Positions 8,390 through 16,741 of a stretch of DNA of 34,695 nt are shown here, one piece after another. Position numbers and translations under genes: made by a program. Under the pieces are notes generated by a model that saw nothing but the letters and a program-made list of their open reading frames with translations, had not been told where the DNA came from and did not search any database. The first letter of the stretch is position 1. The number at the start of each line of letters is the position of its first letter. This DNA comes from Kiritimatiellia bacterium (GTDB lineage: Bacteria; Verrucomicrobiota; Kiritimatiellia; RFP12; UBA1067): positions 1-34,695 of the forward strand of contig JAHBAE010000049.1 in the NCBI GenBank assembly GCA_018384485.1, written 5' to 3'.

Positions 8390-8623
8390 CTGATCGTAAT
8401 AGCGTGCGTGTCGATCGCCTCAAACATTGCAGAAGGCTCAAAGCGACCAGATGCCTACTTCCGGAGATTCCTATCCTATTCACTTGGATCTCTTGCGAAA
8501 CTTGATACGCAACTGGTCATCGCGGAGATGCAAGGCTACGCACCGTACACACACGAAATGAAGTCTCGAATCATAGGACTCATGGCAGCCATTCGCAAGT
8601 TTGTGGCGGCACTTCGGAAGTAA
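8390..8623 (+). pseudogene. 5'-truncated four-helix-bundle (S23/IVS-type) protein gene
   Basis: Plus-strand codons read IACVSIASNIAEGSKRP and then FRRFLSYSLGSLAKLDTQL, ending at TAA 8621-8623. SIxSNIAEG is the signature of the four-helix-bundle family first described from intervening sequences of 23S rRNA genes. Full proteins are ~115-130 residues. Here only the last ~75 are present, and the first helix and half of the second are replaced by the palindrome cluster. The frame remains open upstream to an ATG at 8108, but that extension is composed of repeats and antisense of another fragment. The stop codon abuts the right inverted-repeat copy. Confidence 0.7.
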
Positions 8624-8699
8624 AGGCATTGCTCAGTCGTCGACGTGCGGGGACCCGTCACGTTTAGAAAAGCGGGGAAAAACCGCATATGCCTTTCAG
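8623..8699 (+). repeat. Right copy of the ~78-bp inverted repeat pair
   Basis: Reverse complement of 1-78 at roughly 88% identity. The unit itself ends in short inverted termini (AAAGGCAT at 8623-8630 and ATGCCTTT at 8689-8696). It contains ACGTG-N11-CACGT and GCGGGG-AAAAACCGC stem possibilities. It follows the truncated four-helix-bundle gene directly. Confidence 0.8.
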
Positions 8700-8791
8700 T
8701 CGATGGTAAACATCTAAAGGTCGACTGCGGCTTCGGACTCGACCCTTCGAAAAAGCTCAGATGCACTTTTGCTCAGATGCTCAGATGCCGA

Positions 8792-8827
8792 GGTCGGTCA
8801 ACACCGCTGGCGCGGTCTTGACCGACC
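8792..8827. repeat. Long hairpin in the gap downstream of the GH109-like gene
   Basis: GGTCGGTCAA pairs perfectly with TTGACCGACC, and inside it ACCGC pairs with GCGGT around a TGGC loop. This gives a 15-bp stem with one C-C mismatch. Neither strand has a T-tract after it, so it is not a classical terminator. It could protect the 3' end of the transcript ending at 8874 or be a repeat element. Three near-copies of GCTCAGATGC stand just left of it (8754-8787). I see nothing coding between 8700 and 8873. Confidence 0.65.
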
Positions 8828-8873
8828 GAGTACTTGGCGAAGAAGGCTATTTGACGATTATCGCTTTGCTGAC

Positions 8874-10286
8874 TTAGCTGATATTGGAAATATCAAGCTT
8901 GCTCATATCGATCGTCTCAATGCCGAGAGGCTTAGCCGTCTTCCAACCGCCCTTCGTAAAATCAGGCACATCGAGCGAGCAGCCGCGGTTGCGCGCCGAT
9001 TTTTCAGTAAGCTCGCCGAGCGAACACCACGAAGCAAGATCATAGACATCCATATCGAGAGGAAGCCCGTTCTGAAGACAGTAACTGAGCCTTAAATCCA
9101 TAAGGAAGTCCATTCCGCCATGACCGCCTATCTTCTTTGCAAGCTCACCCGCCTGCGCCCAAAGAGGATGCATATGCTCCTTGCGAATCTTTTCACCATT
9201 CTCTTTGTCAAAGACATGGCAGGACTCGATCTCATCCTTCGCCAGCGCCACGCGGAAAGGATAATCGCAAAGAATACCCTTTGTGCCGCTGATAAGGTTA
9301 AGCCTGCTGTAAGGACGGGGGCTTGCCACATCGTGTTGCACCATAATCGTGCGCCCGAGAACAGTCTTGATGACTGTTGTGTTCATATTGCCCATCTGTA
9401 CTTTCATCTTGCCTTCCCAGCTGTCAGGCCCGAACTTTGCCTTGGCATACTTCTCAAAGCTCAACTGCTTTGAATCTACCGAGACGAGATAATCAAACCT
9501 GTCGCCGCGGTTGATGTTCATATACTGGCAGATGGGGCCTAAGCCATGCGTCTCATACTGATTGCCTGCATGATCCTTGTTGTAATTAAGCCTCCAGTAA
9601 TCATAATATCCGCCGGCACCTTTTTCCTTGTCGAACTTGCCGTAGCAATACTCGCGCAGATCATGAATGTAGGCCGCCTCGCCGTGGATAAGATCCCCAA
9701 GCAGCCCCTTGCGCGCAAGGTTGAGAGCAAGAAGCTCAGTCTCGCCGTAGCAACAGTTCTCAAGCTGCATACAATGAAGGCGCGTCTTCTCGGCCGTCTC
9801 GACGAGAGCCCAGCAATCGTCAAGCGTAAGAGCGGCAGGAACTTCAATGGCAACATGCTTTCCAGCATTCATCGCGTAAAGGGCGATAGGCGTATGAAGA
9901 AGCCAAGGCGTCGCATTATAAACGAGATCGACGTCATCGGAATCGCAAAGTTTCTTCCAAGCCTCTTCGTTCCCAGTGTAGACTTTTGGCGCCTTTTTGC
10001 CGTTTTTCCTGCACCATTCAAGCGCTCTGTCGATACGGCGGGGAACAATATCGCAAATGGCCGTAACTTCCGTTCCAGGAATCTGAAACATTCTTTGCAC
10101 GCCGCCGAAACCGCGACCAAGGCCAATTACTCCAACGCGCACTTTCTTAAGAGGCGCCGCTGCGAAGCCTTGCATCAAGCCGCCCGGTCTGCTGATACGT
10201 AACGCTCCTGTAGAGCAGCCAGCAAGAGCGGCGGTGGCACCCATCCAAAACGCTCCTTTAAGGAACTCACGTCTATTCGATTTCAT
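8874..10286 (-). CDS. GH109-like Gfo/Idh/MocA protein, Tat-exported lipoprotein
   Basis: The ATG at 10286 has GAAAGGAG five bases upstream. It begins MKSNRREFLKG, a twin-arginine signal, followed by ALAGC, a lipobox, so the 470-residue protein is probably a folded lipoprotein exported with its cofactor. A Rossmann fold begins at VRVGVIGLGRGFGG, consistent with NAD binding. The stretch YETHGLGPICQYMNINRGDR is the hallmark of family GH109, whose characterised members are NAD-dependent alpha-N-acetylgalactosaminidases. A role in trimming host or mucin glycans is therefore plausible. A different sugar oxidoreductase is the main alternative. It is the last gene of the scpA-led operon, 37 bases after the flavin transferase gene. 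Confidence 0.85.
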   Translation of the reverse strand: MKSNRREFLKGAFWMGATAALAGCSTGALRISRPGGLMQGFAAAPLKKVRVGVIGLGRGFGGVQRMFQIPGTEVTAICDIVPRRIDRALEWCRKNGKKAPKVYTGNEEAWKKLCDSDDVDLVYNATPWLLHTPIALYAMNAGKHVAIEVPAALTLDDCWALVETAEKTRLHCMQLENCCYGETELLALNLARKGLLGDLIHGEAAYIHDLREYCYGKFDKEKGAGGYYDYWRLNYNKDHAGNQYETHGLGPICQYMNINRGDRFDYLVSVDSKQLSFEKYAKAKFGPDSWEGKMKVQMGNMNTTVIKTVLGRTIMVQHDVASPRPYSRLNLISGTKGILCDYPFRVALAKDEIESCHVFDKENGEKIRKEHMHPLWAQAGELAKKIGGHGGMDFLMDLRLSYCLQNGLPLDMDVYDLASWCSLGELTEKSARNRGCSLDVPDFTKGGWKTAKPLGIETIDMSKLDISNIS

Positions 10287-10323
10287 TTTTTCTCCTTTCT
10301 TGTCTGGAAGAATCTCACATGAC

Positions 10324-11178
10324 TTAAAATCTGAAACGGCCTTTCTTATCAACCGTAACACGGGAGCCGCTCTCCATTATCCACAAGACGGCCACATCAT
10401 CCGCCCGGCCGAAAGGATAGGCAGGCTCTCTTTGAAGCTTCTCAAGAAACTCCATTCCCTCCCGAGGCCCAAGAATAAAAAGAACTGTTGAAAGCGCGTC
10501 TGCCCACATAGCGGAACGCGCAATTACAGTAACGGAAAGGACTCCGTTGGAAACTGCATTGCCTGTGCGCGCATCATAAATATGACTGCCGCGATAATAG
10601 GAAGCGCTCGTCGCAACGGCCTCCCCCTGAAAAAGGCTAAAAACGGAAGCAAAGCCATTTCCCTCTGGAGATTTTACTCCCGTTGTCCACGACCCTTTCG
10701 CGGAAATGAGATTGCCGCCAAGGTCGATAAGCGCATCTCCAGATTTTTTTGACGCCGCCACCTGTAAATAGGAGGCTGCCGCCAGATCAAGCGCGAACCC
10801 TTTGGCTATCGCGCCGAGATCTAACGTTTGCCTGCCTCTCCAGCGCGGGTTGAACGCGCCACCGGAAAGTCGGGAGACGAGAAACGCCGTCTCGTAACAA
10901 CTTCTGACTGATGCGGAAGCGTTTTTTACAACATCATCATCGGAGAGATTCTGGAGGGCCGTCAATTCCGAGGCGGGATCGAACCTGTTGAGAAGTTTTT
11001 CAACTAAAGAAAAAGCTTCTTTGGTCGTAGCTTCAACATGCGGCATATCGCCCTTCTCACGAGCCTGAACGGAAGCGATTGTGCCCATGACAGGCCATGA
11101 CGATTTTTCAATGCTCGAGCCAGAACATCCAGCAATAAGAAAAAGCGGCAGGAAAAATAGCGGCAAAATCTCCCTCAT
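10324..11178 (-). CDS. apbE: FAD:protein FMN transferase, ApbE family lipoprotein
   Basis: The 284-residue protein starts with a lipoprotein signal ending LIAGC. Family motifs follow in order: WPVMGTIASV near the N-terminus, DLGAIAKGFALD in the middle, LIDLGGN, and SHIYDARTGNAVSNGVLSVTV followed by ADALST near the C-terminus. ApbE attaches FMN covalently to threonine residues of exported flavoproteins such as NqrB/NqrC or RnfD/RnfG. No such substrate gene lies in this window. The ATG overlaps the upstream metallohydrolase stop by four bases (ATGA), so translation is probably coupled. Confidence 0.92.
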   Translation of the reverse strand: MREILPLFFLPLFLIAGCSGSSIEKSSWPVMGTIASVQAREKGDMPHVEATTKEAFSLVEKLLNRFDPASELTALQNLSDDDVVKNASASVRSCYETAFLVSRLSGGAFNPRWRGRQTLDLGAIAKGFALDLAAASYLQVAASKKSGDALIDLGGNLISAKGSWTTGVKSPEGNGFASVFSLFQGEAVATSASYYRGSHIYDARTGNAVSNGVLSVTVIARSAMWADALSTVLFILGPREGMEFLEKLQREPAYPFGRADDVAVLWIMESGSRVTVDKKGRFRF

Positions 11179-11942
11179 AGCTGCAAAGCCTCATTCTGGG
11201 AGAACACTTTCACGGGAATATGGCCGAGCGAAACGGAACTTAGGGCCTGTTGCGCCGCACTCAACGCAAGATGCGGAGCATTGCAATCTTGAGAGAGATG
11301 CGCAAGAGCGACTCTTTTCAATTTCTCCGACGCATACTCTTTGATGAAAGAGGCGGCGTCGTTATTCGAGAGGTGACCGCGAGGCCCCGATATGCGACGT
11401 ATCAAAGACTGATGGCGGCCGCTCGCATACAGAAGCTCAGTCTCGTGATTGAACTCGACAGTAGCCACATCAGCTTTTGAAAGGCGAGTGCCGGCCGCCT
11501 TTACCGGAACGCCGAAATCCGTCGCATGCAAATAGATTTCATCTGCCTCAACGAGAAAGCCTACCGGATCGCTCGCATCGTGCGGCAGAGAAAACGCCTC
11601 TACGCGGAAGGGCCCTGCGCAGAAATCCTGGCCGTTTTCAAAGCAGACGAACGCCGACGGAGCGACACCAGTTTCAAAGCCTGTGCTTTCGGCGGTAAGC
11701 TCATTCGCATAAACTGGAACTTCCGGATTGCTCTTCAAAAACGCCTGAAGGCCGGAAGTATGATCTGAATGATTATGCGTTATAAGAACACCGTGAAAGC
11801 GAATGGCGCTCGGGAAAAAAGGAGCGATGCGTTGCTTGAAAATACGCGGCCCTATGCCGCAATCTATAAGCAGCGCATCACCTTCATGCTCGACAATGTA
11901 TGCGTTGCCTTTAGAACCGCTGGAAAGAGAGAGTATTTTCAC
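11175..11942 (-). CDS. MBL-fold metallohydrolase, YycJ/WalJ-like
   Basis: The 255-residue cytoplasmic protein opens LSLSSGSKGNAYIVE, typical of the YycJ/WalJ subgroup. It carries the zinc-binding motif HNHSDH and a later LPHDASDPVGF segment. Members are beta-lactamase-fold nucleases or phosphodiesterases, and the Bacillus protein is implicated in cell-wall/DNA-replication coordination or mismatch repair. Its length fits the family. It lies 29 bases after purD in the same operon. The exact substrate cannot be inferred. Confidence 0.88.
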   Translation of the reverse strand: MKILSLSSGSKGNAYIVEHEGDALLIDCGIGPRIFKQRIAPFFPSAIRFHGVLITHNHSDHTSGLQAFLKSNPEVPVYANELTAESTGFETGVAPSAFVCFENGQDFCAGPFRVEAFSLPHDASDPVGFLVEADEIYLHATDFGVPVKAAGTRLSKADVATVEFNHETELLYASGRHQSLIRRISGPRGHLSNNDAASFIKEYASEKLKRVALAHLSQDCNAPHLALSAAQQALSSVSLGHIPVKVFSQNEALQL

Positions 11943-11971
11943 GCAACAAAACTCCCGTAATAAGCAATTCT

Positions 11972-13285
11972 CTACGCCTCGGTGCGCTCAAACGCCCTGT
12001 GCGCGATATCTTTGCGGTAGAACATCCCTTCAAAGGATATGCCCGAAATGCGGCGGTAAGCCTCGTCAACCGCTTCGCGGAGAGTCTTGCCGCATCCGGT
12101 GACGCTGAGAACGCGCCCGCCGGAAGTGACGATCTTCCCTTCCGCTTCCGCCGTGCCGCAATGAAACACAACGCTGTTCGCGCTTTCATCAGAAAGGCCG
12201 GAAATTTCCTTGCCCTTCGCATAACTTCCCGGATAGCCCTCTGAAGCTGCGATGATTGTCGCGGCTGCCATATCCTCCACCACGACATCCTCTTCCTTTA
12301 GCGTACCTTCAGACGCATGAAGAAGGAGATTTGCAAAACTTCCTCCGAGGCGCGGCAGAATGGCTTCGGTCTCAGGGTCGCCAAACCTGGCGTTAAATTC
12401 AACAACATTGACGGGCGAGCCGCTTATTGCAACTGGACCGCGAGGATTTGAATTTTCGTCATTCACCATAAGCCCGGCGTAAAGGATTCCACGATATATG
12501 ATGCCGCGGCGCTTAAGCTCTTTTATCACGGGAAGAATAATCTTGTCCCGGATAAGAGGAAGCTTGTCGTCCGTAATTACCGGCGCAGGTGAATATGCGC
12601 CCATGCCTCCTGTATTCGGGCCTGTATCGCCATCAAAGACGCGTTTGTGATCTTGCGATGAAGGCAGGAGAACGGCATTTTCGCCATCTACCACCGCAAG
12701 AATGGAGCATTCCTCGCCATGAAGGAACTCTTCAATCAACACTTCCGCCCCAGCCGAGCCGAAGCAGTTGCCCACGAGCATATCATCAATAGCCTTTTCG
12801 GCATCCTGAAGCGTTTCCGCTACAACAACGCCTTTGCCCGCGGCGAGCCCATCGGCCTTAATGACGACAGGCAATCCGTAAGAAGCAAGCGCCTCCTTCG
12901 CCGCTTGAGGGTCGGTAAACGTTTCCGCCTTAGCAGTTGGAACGCCCGCCGATTGCATGATTTCCTTTGCAAAAGTCTTGCTTCCTTCCATGCGTGCGCC
13001 TGCCGCCACGGGGCCGAATGCTTTAATTCCGGCCGCTTCAAGCGCATCGACAAGCCCAGCCACCAAAGGAGCCTCTGGGCCAACCACGACGAGGTCGATC
13101 TTTTCGTTTTTCGACCACTCAACGATTTTCTCGATCTCCGAAACGCCGATATTAACATTCGTAGCGATAAGAGCCGTGCCCGCGTTTCCGGGAGCGCAAA
13201 ATACTCTATGCCCCTCAACATCGCGAGTTAAGCGCCATGTAATTGCATGCTCTCTGCCGCCGCTTCCTACTACAAGTATTTTCAT
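11972..13285 (-). CDS. purD: Phosphoribosylamine--glycine ligase
   Basis: The 437-residue protein has the PurD N-terminus ILVVGSGGREHAITWRL. The ATP-grasp region follows (VIKADGLAAGKGVVV), then the signature FNARFGDPETE (residues ~290-300). It catalyses the ATP-dependent joining of phosphoribosylamine and glycine in step two of de novo purine synthesis, in the cytoplasm. The length is normal. AAAGGGCGAAGA precedes the ATG. It is embedded between a LysM protein gene and the YycJ-like gene rather than among other pur genes. Confidence 0.97.
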   Translation of the reverse strand: MKILVVGSGGREHAITWRLTRDVEGHRVFCAPGNAGTALIATNVNIGVSEIEKIVEWSKNEKIDLVVVGPEAPLVAGLVDALEAAGIKAFGPVAAGARMEGSKTFAKEIMQSAGVPTAKAETFTDPQAAKEALASYGLPVVIKADGLAAGKGVVVAETLQDAEKAIDDMLVGNCFGSAGAEVLIEEFLHGEECSILAVVDGENAVLLPSSQDHKRVFDGDTGPNTGGMGAYSPAPVITDDKLPLIRDKIILPVIKELKRRGIIYRGILYAGLMVNDENSNPRGPVAISGSPVNVVEFNARFGDPETEAILPRLGGSFANLLLHASEGTLKEEDVVVEDMAAATIIAASEGYPGSYAKGKEISGLSDESANSVVFHCGTAEAEGKIVTSGGRVLSVTGCGKTLREAVDEAYRRISGISFEGMFYRKDIAHRAFERTEA

Positions 13286-13296
13286 TCTTCGCCCTT

Positions 13297-13821
13297 TCAG
13301 TCAATAGGAACCATGATCTTCTGGCCGACCTTGAGATTGTCGCCTTTTAAATTGTTCATCTCTTTAATTTTACGCACAGTCGTATTAAAGGCCTGCGAGA
13401 TAAAAGAAAGCGTATCGCCCGATTGAACCACGTATTCCTTGTGCGGCCCAATTACAATTTTCGTCGGTTTAGGAGCCGGCGCGCTCGGCTGCATCTTCTG
13501 AAGCTTCACAATTTTCGCCGTAAGCTCATTGACGATTTCAGAGCGCATTGACGAAACCTCGCGCTTGAGATCGGAAATCTGGGCGCGCAGAGAATCTATC
13601 TCAGCCTTAAGCCCCTTCGAACCGTCGGCGCCTTCAATGCGCCTCAGGCGGGATGCGAGATCTTCATAATTATTCTGAACGACCTCAACCTCTGCCAGCA
13701 CACGCTGCATTTCGGAGTAAGCCTGATTTTTCAAGAACGCCTCTCTGCTCGACTGACGCTGCTGAGCAAAAGAGACCGCCGCGATGGTCAATGCGAGGGA
13801 AGTGACAAGTAATTTTTTCAT
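13297..13821 (-). CDS. Exported LysM-domain coiled-coil protein (174 aa)
   Basis: A Sec signal (MKKLLVTSLALTIAAVSFAQ) precedes a coiled coil at ~35-110 (heptads around ASRLRRIEG and LKAEIDSLRAQISDLKREV). One LysM domain covers residues ~128-172, with the YVVQSGDTLSFISQAF start and VGQKIMVP end. LysM binds peptidoglycan N-acetylglucosamine, so the protein probably sits on the periplasmic cell wall as a trimer or dimer. AAGGAAAG stands upstream of the ATG. The next gene, purD, starts 11 bases after its stop. Confidence 0.88.
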   Translation of the reverse strand: MKKLLVTSLALTIAAVSFAQQRQSSREAFLKNQAYSEMQRVLAEVEVVQNNYEDLASRLRRIEGADGSKGLKAEIDSLRAQISDLKREVSSMRSEIVNELTAKIVKLQKMQPSAPAPKPTKIVIGPHKEYVVQSGDTLSFISQAFNTTVRKIKEMNNLKGDNLKVGQKIMVPID

Positions 13822-13849
13822 TGTTTTTCTTTCCTTGTTAAACCTGTGA

Positions 13850-14086
13850 TTAGAGCACCCAAAAGAGCATCCATAAAAGACCCAGCACGGAGGAGAACAT
13901 CAAAAATCTGCGATGCTTAAAGCGCGCGACTTCTTGCGAAAAAGTGCGCCCGAAGACATTCATGCCTCCACCGGAAAGATATCTGACGAGATTGCCTTCC
14001 TGCGAAGTCTCGTCAACGAGAATCCACGGAACTTTTTTCCGTTCCGCCGCATTGCCCATAGAAGCTGATTCGATGAACGGACTCAT
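13850..14086 (-). CDS. Small C-tail-anchored membrane protein, unknown (78 aa)
   Basis: The protein has a soluble N-terminal part (residues 1-58) with a glycine-rich spot (LSGGGMNVFGR). It ends in one hydrophobic segment at residues ~60-78 (FLMFSSVLGLLWMLFWVL). Its ATG overlaps the stop of the upstream LysM lipoprotein gene (ATGA). Together with the 28-base spacing to the next LysM gene, this supports a real gene. No family is recognised. It could anchor or regulate the LysM proteins encoded on either side. Confidence 0.7.
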   Translation of the reverse strand: MSPFIESASMGNAAERKKVPWILVDETSQEGNLVRYLSGGGMNVFGRTFSQEVARFKHRRFLMFSSVLGLLWMLFWVL

Positions 14087-15054
14087 TTGGGCATCACGAG
14101 TTTCTGGCCTGTTTTCACTCTGCCGTCATTAGATATCAAGGTGCGGTTCGCGTCGCGAATACGCCGCCACGCCGACGACTTGCCGTAAAACTTCAACGCA
14201 ATTTTGTAAAGAGTATCGCCTTCCTGAACCACATAAGTATCGGGGATCCCCGCCTTCTCGGCCTCCTCGCTCGCCTTCCTTTTCGCGGCCTCTTCTTCCG
14301 ATTTCTTCTTCGCTAAGTCACGCGCCTCTTTTGCCCCTTCTGGCTGCTTAAACGGCTGAGTTGCCTGGGCATCGGCATCAAACGAAGACAAGACTTTTGC
14401 CGCATCATTTTGCGGCGGCGGCTGATCCGCGTCAGATTCAGAGTCGAGCAGCGCCTTCACATCGCCTATATCGCGCGCCTTCTCTTCTGCCTCGGCACCT
14501 CCGGAGACGAGCTCCTTTAAGTGTTTGACGCGCTCTTCAAGCTCGACAATGCGCTTTTTCCCTTCTTCCAACGCCTTAGACAACTCCATTCCGGACGCTT
14601 CCGAATCCTTAAGCTTCTTACGCAGCTCATCCGCCTCCGCTGCCGTCAAAGCTCCGTCATTATTGCCACCAGCTCGCTTTGCAAAAATTTTCGCCAGCTC
14701 CTTTTCGCAAATCGAGAGGCGGTCTTTAGCAAGGTGCGTCTTCTCGCCTTCAGGCATCTGAAGAACATATTCTTTAAACGCGCAATACGCGCCAACGAAA
14801 TCTTTCTTCGAATCCATCAAAAGGCACGCAAGCTGAAACCTCGCTGAAGAGTTGGCGGGATTTTCGCGGCAAACCTTCTCAAACTCCGCAATAGCGCGCG
14901 TAAGACGGCCTGCACGATAATCTTCCATCGCCGCACGATAGGCGGAACTTTCACGCTCTGCAAACGCTTTGTCGGAACCGCCTATTTTGTCGCATGAAAC
15001 TAAAAACGTAACAGAAAAAAGAAAGAGAATTAATCCGATGGAATTATTTTTCAT
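14083..15054 (-). CDS. LysM-domain lipoprotein with TPR-like region (323 aa)
   Basis: I place the start at ATG 15054, six bases after GGAGG; it gives a lipoprotein signal ending FLVSC. The mature protein has TPR-like helices at ~30-110 (YRAGRLTRAIAEFEKV). A coiled coil follows at ~135-190, then a low-complexity charged linker. A C-terminal LysM domain starts YVVQEGDTLYKIALKFYG and ends GQKLVMPK. It is probably a membrane-anchored, peptidoglycan-binding scaffold. It overlaps the end of scpB by 11 bases, and its ribosome binding site lies in codons for the acidic ScpB tail. Longer upstream starts only extend back into the scpB coding frame. Confidence 0.88.
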   Translation of the reverse strand: MKNNSIGLILFLFSVTFLVSCDKIGGSDKAFAERESSAYRAAMEDYRAGRLTRAIAEFEKVCRENPANSSARFQLACLLMDSKKDFVGAYCAFKEYVLQMPEGEKTHLAKDRLSICEKELAKIFAKRAGGNNDGALTAAEADELRKKLKDSEASGMELSKALEEGKKRIVELEERVKHLKELVSGGAEAEEKARDIGDVKALLDSESDADQPPPQNDAAKVLSSFDADAQATQPFKQPEGAKEARDLAKKKSEEEAAKRKASEEAEKAGIPDTYVVQEGDTLYKIALKFYGKSSAWRRIRDANRTLISNDGRVKTGQKLVMPK

Positions 15055-15937
15055 TTTCATCCTCCTCATCTTCGATATCATCTTCATCCTCCTCATCGTC
15101 GAAATCATCATCGTCATCGTCGTCAAACTCGTCGGGAGTATCATCGATAAAAAGATCTTCCTCATCGTCTTGAATACTCTCCGGCGCCGTCATAACAGCC
15201 TCCTCGACCTCTTCCTCGCTTGGAGACGCTTCTGATGAAGTATCTTCGCTTTCTGCCGCTTCCTTCGTCGCCTCTTCCTCCTTCGCGGCGCTCTTCTCAT
15301 CCGCTTTACGCTTATAATTGAGCGCTTTCTTGCGCGGGTTGGAACGCTGGAGAGTCGGATCGAGCTCATTGAGCTGTTCAAGTGAAGACAAACCGAAATG
15401 CTCAAGGAAAAGCGGCGTTGTGCCGTAAAGGAATGGATGACCGGGCAACTCGGATTTCCCGACAAGGCGGATAAGCTGCAAGTCCATAAGCGTCTTAATG
15501 TTTGCAGAAACATCAACGCCGCGGATTTCTTCTATCTCGCTCTTTGTTATAGGCTGTCTGTAAGCGACGATTGCGAGAGTCTCAAGAGAAGCGCGCCCGA
15601 GACGATTGGGGCGATCCATCTTAAGAAGTGCGCGGACATAGCGGCCGCAGCTCGGCGCGCTCTGAAGGCGATAAGCGTTGCTTGTACAGACGAGGCTAAA
15701 GCCGGCGCCTGCCACATCAAGAGCTTTCTCAAGCCCTCGCAAAGCCTCGGCAATCTCCTTTGACGTACAAGTGCGGTAGACATCCATCATTTCAGAATTA
15801 TCGCCATCAACCGGCTCAACAGCGCGGATTGCATCGCGTATCTCGTTCGCTGTAAGAGGAGTTTCGCTCGCAAAGAGCAACGCTCCAACGATTTCCTGCA
15901 AAGAACGAGGCAAGGGGATTTTCACTTCATCACTCAT
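15044..15937 (-). CDS. scpB: Segregation and condensation protein B with acidic tail
   Basis: The ATG at 15937 overlaps the scpA stop by eight bases (ATGAGTGA); a TTG at 15955 is less likely. The N-terminal ~180 residues form the two winged helices of ScpB: LPRSLQEIVGALLFASETP, then LETLAIVAYRQPITKSEIEEIRGVD and FLYGTTPLFLEHFGL. ScpB dimers bind ScpA and SMC to form the bacterial condensin. The remaining ~115 residues are an alanine/glutamate linker and a very acidic tail (long runs of D and E ending DENEK), well beyond the common ~190-residue size. Confidence 0.95.
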   Translation of the reverse strand: MSDEVKIPLPRSLQEIVGALLFASETPLTANEIRDAIRAVEPVDGDNSEMMDVYRTCTSKEIAEALRGLEKALDVAGAGFSLVCTSNAYRLQSAPSCGRYVRALLKMDRPNRLGRASLETLAIVAYRQPITKSEIEEIRGVDVSANIKTLMDLQLIRLVGKSELPGHPFLYGTTPLFLEHFGLSSLEQLNELDPTLQRSNPRKKALNYKRKADEKSAAKEEEATKEAAESEDTSSEASPSEEEVEEAVMTAPESIQDDEEDLFIDDTPDEFDDDDDDDFDDEEDEDDIEDEEDENEK

Positions 15938-16733
15938 AATCGTCTGGTTTTTCAAGCGGTTTGTCGGCTGGTTCTTCCTTCGATGCGAGAATCGTTATTT
16001 CATGAAACGCCGCGTTCTGATAAACGATAACTCTGTGCTGGCGCAACAGCTCGAGAAGCGCGAGGAACGTCACAATGATAAGCCCTTTGGGAGAGTTCTC
16101 GGGATCAAACAAAGAAAGGAAAGAGAACTGCCCTTCCGTGCGGGTGCGCTCAAGAATCGCATCCATCGTGTCGGGAACAGAGAAGCGGATGCCTTTAAGC
16201 TCCTCTTTAGGCATTTCATCGGCACGCGCAAGCACTTCCTGAAATGCGGTAAGCAAATCAAAAAGGTCAAGATTGGCTATCGCCCCGCGCGCATCAGCTG
16301 CAGTTTTCTCGAATTTGGGCCTACCGCCGCCGTAATCAAATCTATTCGCCTGAAGAGCCTCAAGATTTTCGAGCCTGAGAGCTGCATCTTTAAATTTCTT
16401 ATATTCGATAAGCTGGCGTACGAGATCAAGGCGCGGGTCGACCCACTCTTCATCTTGCCCTTCCTCAACGGCGCGGCGGCTGACAGGCAGAAGCATTCTT
16501 GATTTTATCACCATCAACGTCGCCGCCATGACGATAAATTCACCTGCGATATCAAGATTAAGTTTACGCGCATCTTCGATAAAGCGCATATATTCAACTG
16601 TAATATGCTCAATCGGGATATCGTAAATATCAAGTTCTTCGCGGCGAATCAAGTAAAGCAAAAGATCAAGCGGACCTTCGAATACATCGAGATTCACCTT
16701 ATAATCATCTGCAAATAACTGCTCCTGTGCCAT
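15930..16733 (-). CDS. scpA: Segregation and condensation protein A
   Basis: The 267-residue kleisin has the ScpA N-terminus VNLDVFEGPLDLLLYLIRRE, then IAGEFIVMAATLMVIKSRML, and a C-terminal winged helix (FLALLELLRQHRVIVYQNAA). It bridges SMC heads and binds ScpB in chromosome condensation. TATAAT ends only eight bases before its ATG and there is no Shine-Dalgarno site, so the mRNA should be leaderless or nearly so. It is the first gene of the nine-gene operon ending at 8874. Confidence 0.96.
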   Translation of the reverse strand: MAQEQLFADDYKVNLDVFEGPLDLLLYLIRREELDIYDIPIEHITVEYMRFIEDARKLNLDIAGEFIVMAATLMVIKSRMLLPVSRRAVEEGQDEEWVDPRLDLVRQLIEYKKFKDAALRLENLEALQANRFDYGGGRPKFEKTAADARGAIANLDLFDLLTAFQEVLARADEMPKEELKGIRFSVPDTMDAILERTRTEGQFSFLSLFDPENSPKGLIIVTFLALLELLRQHRVIVYQNAAFHEITILASKEEPADKPLEKPDDYE

Positions 16734-16741
16734 ATTGTTGT

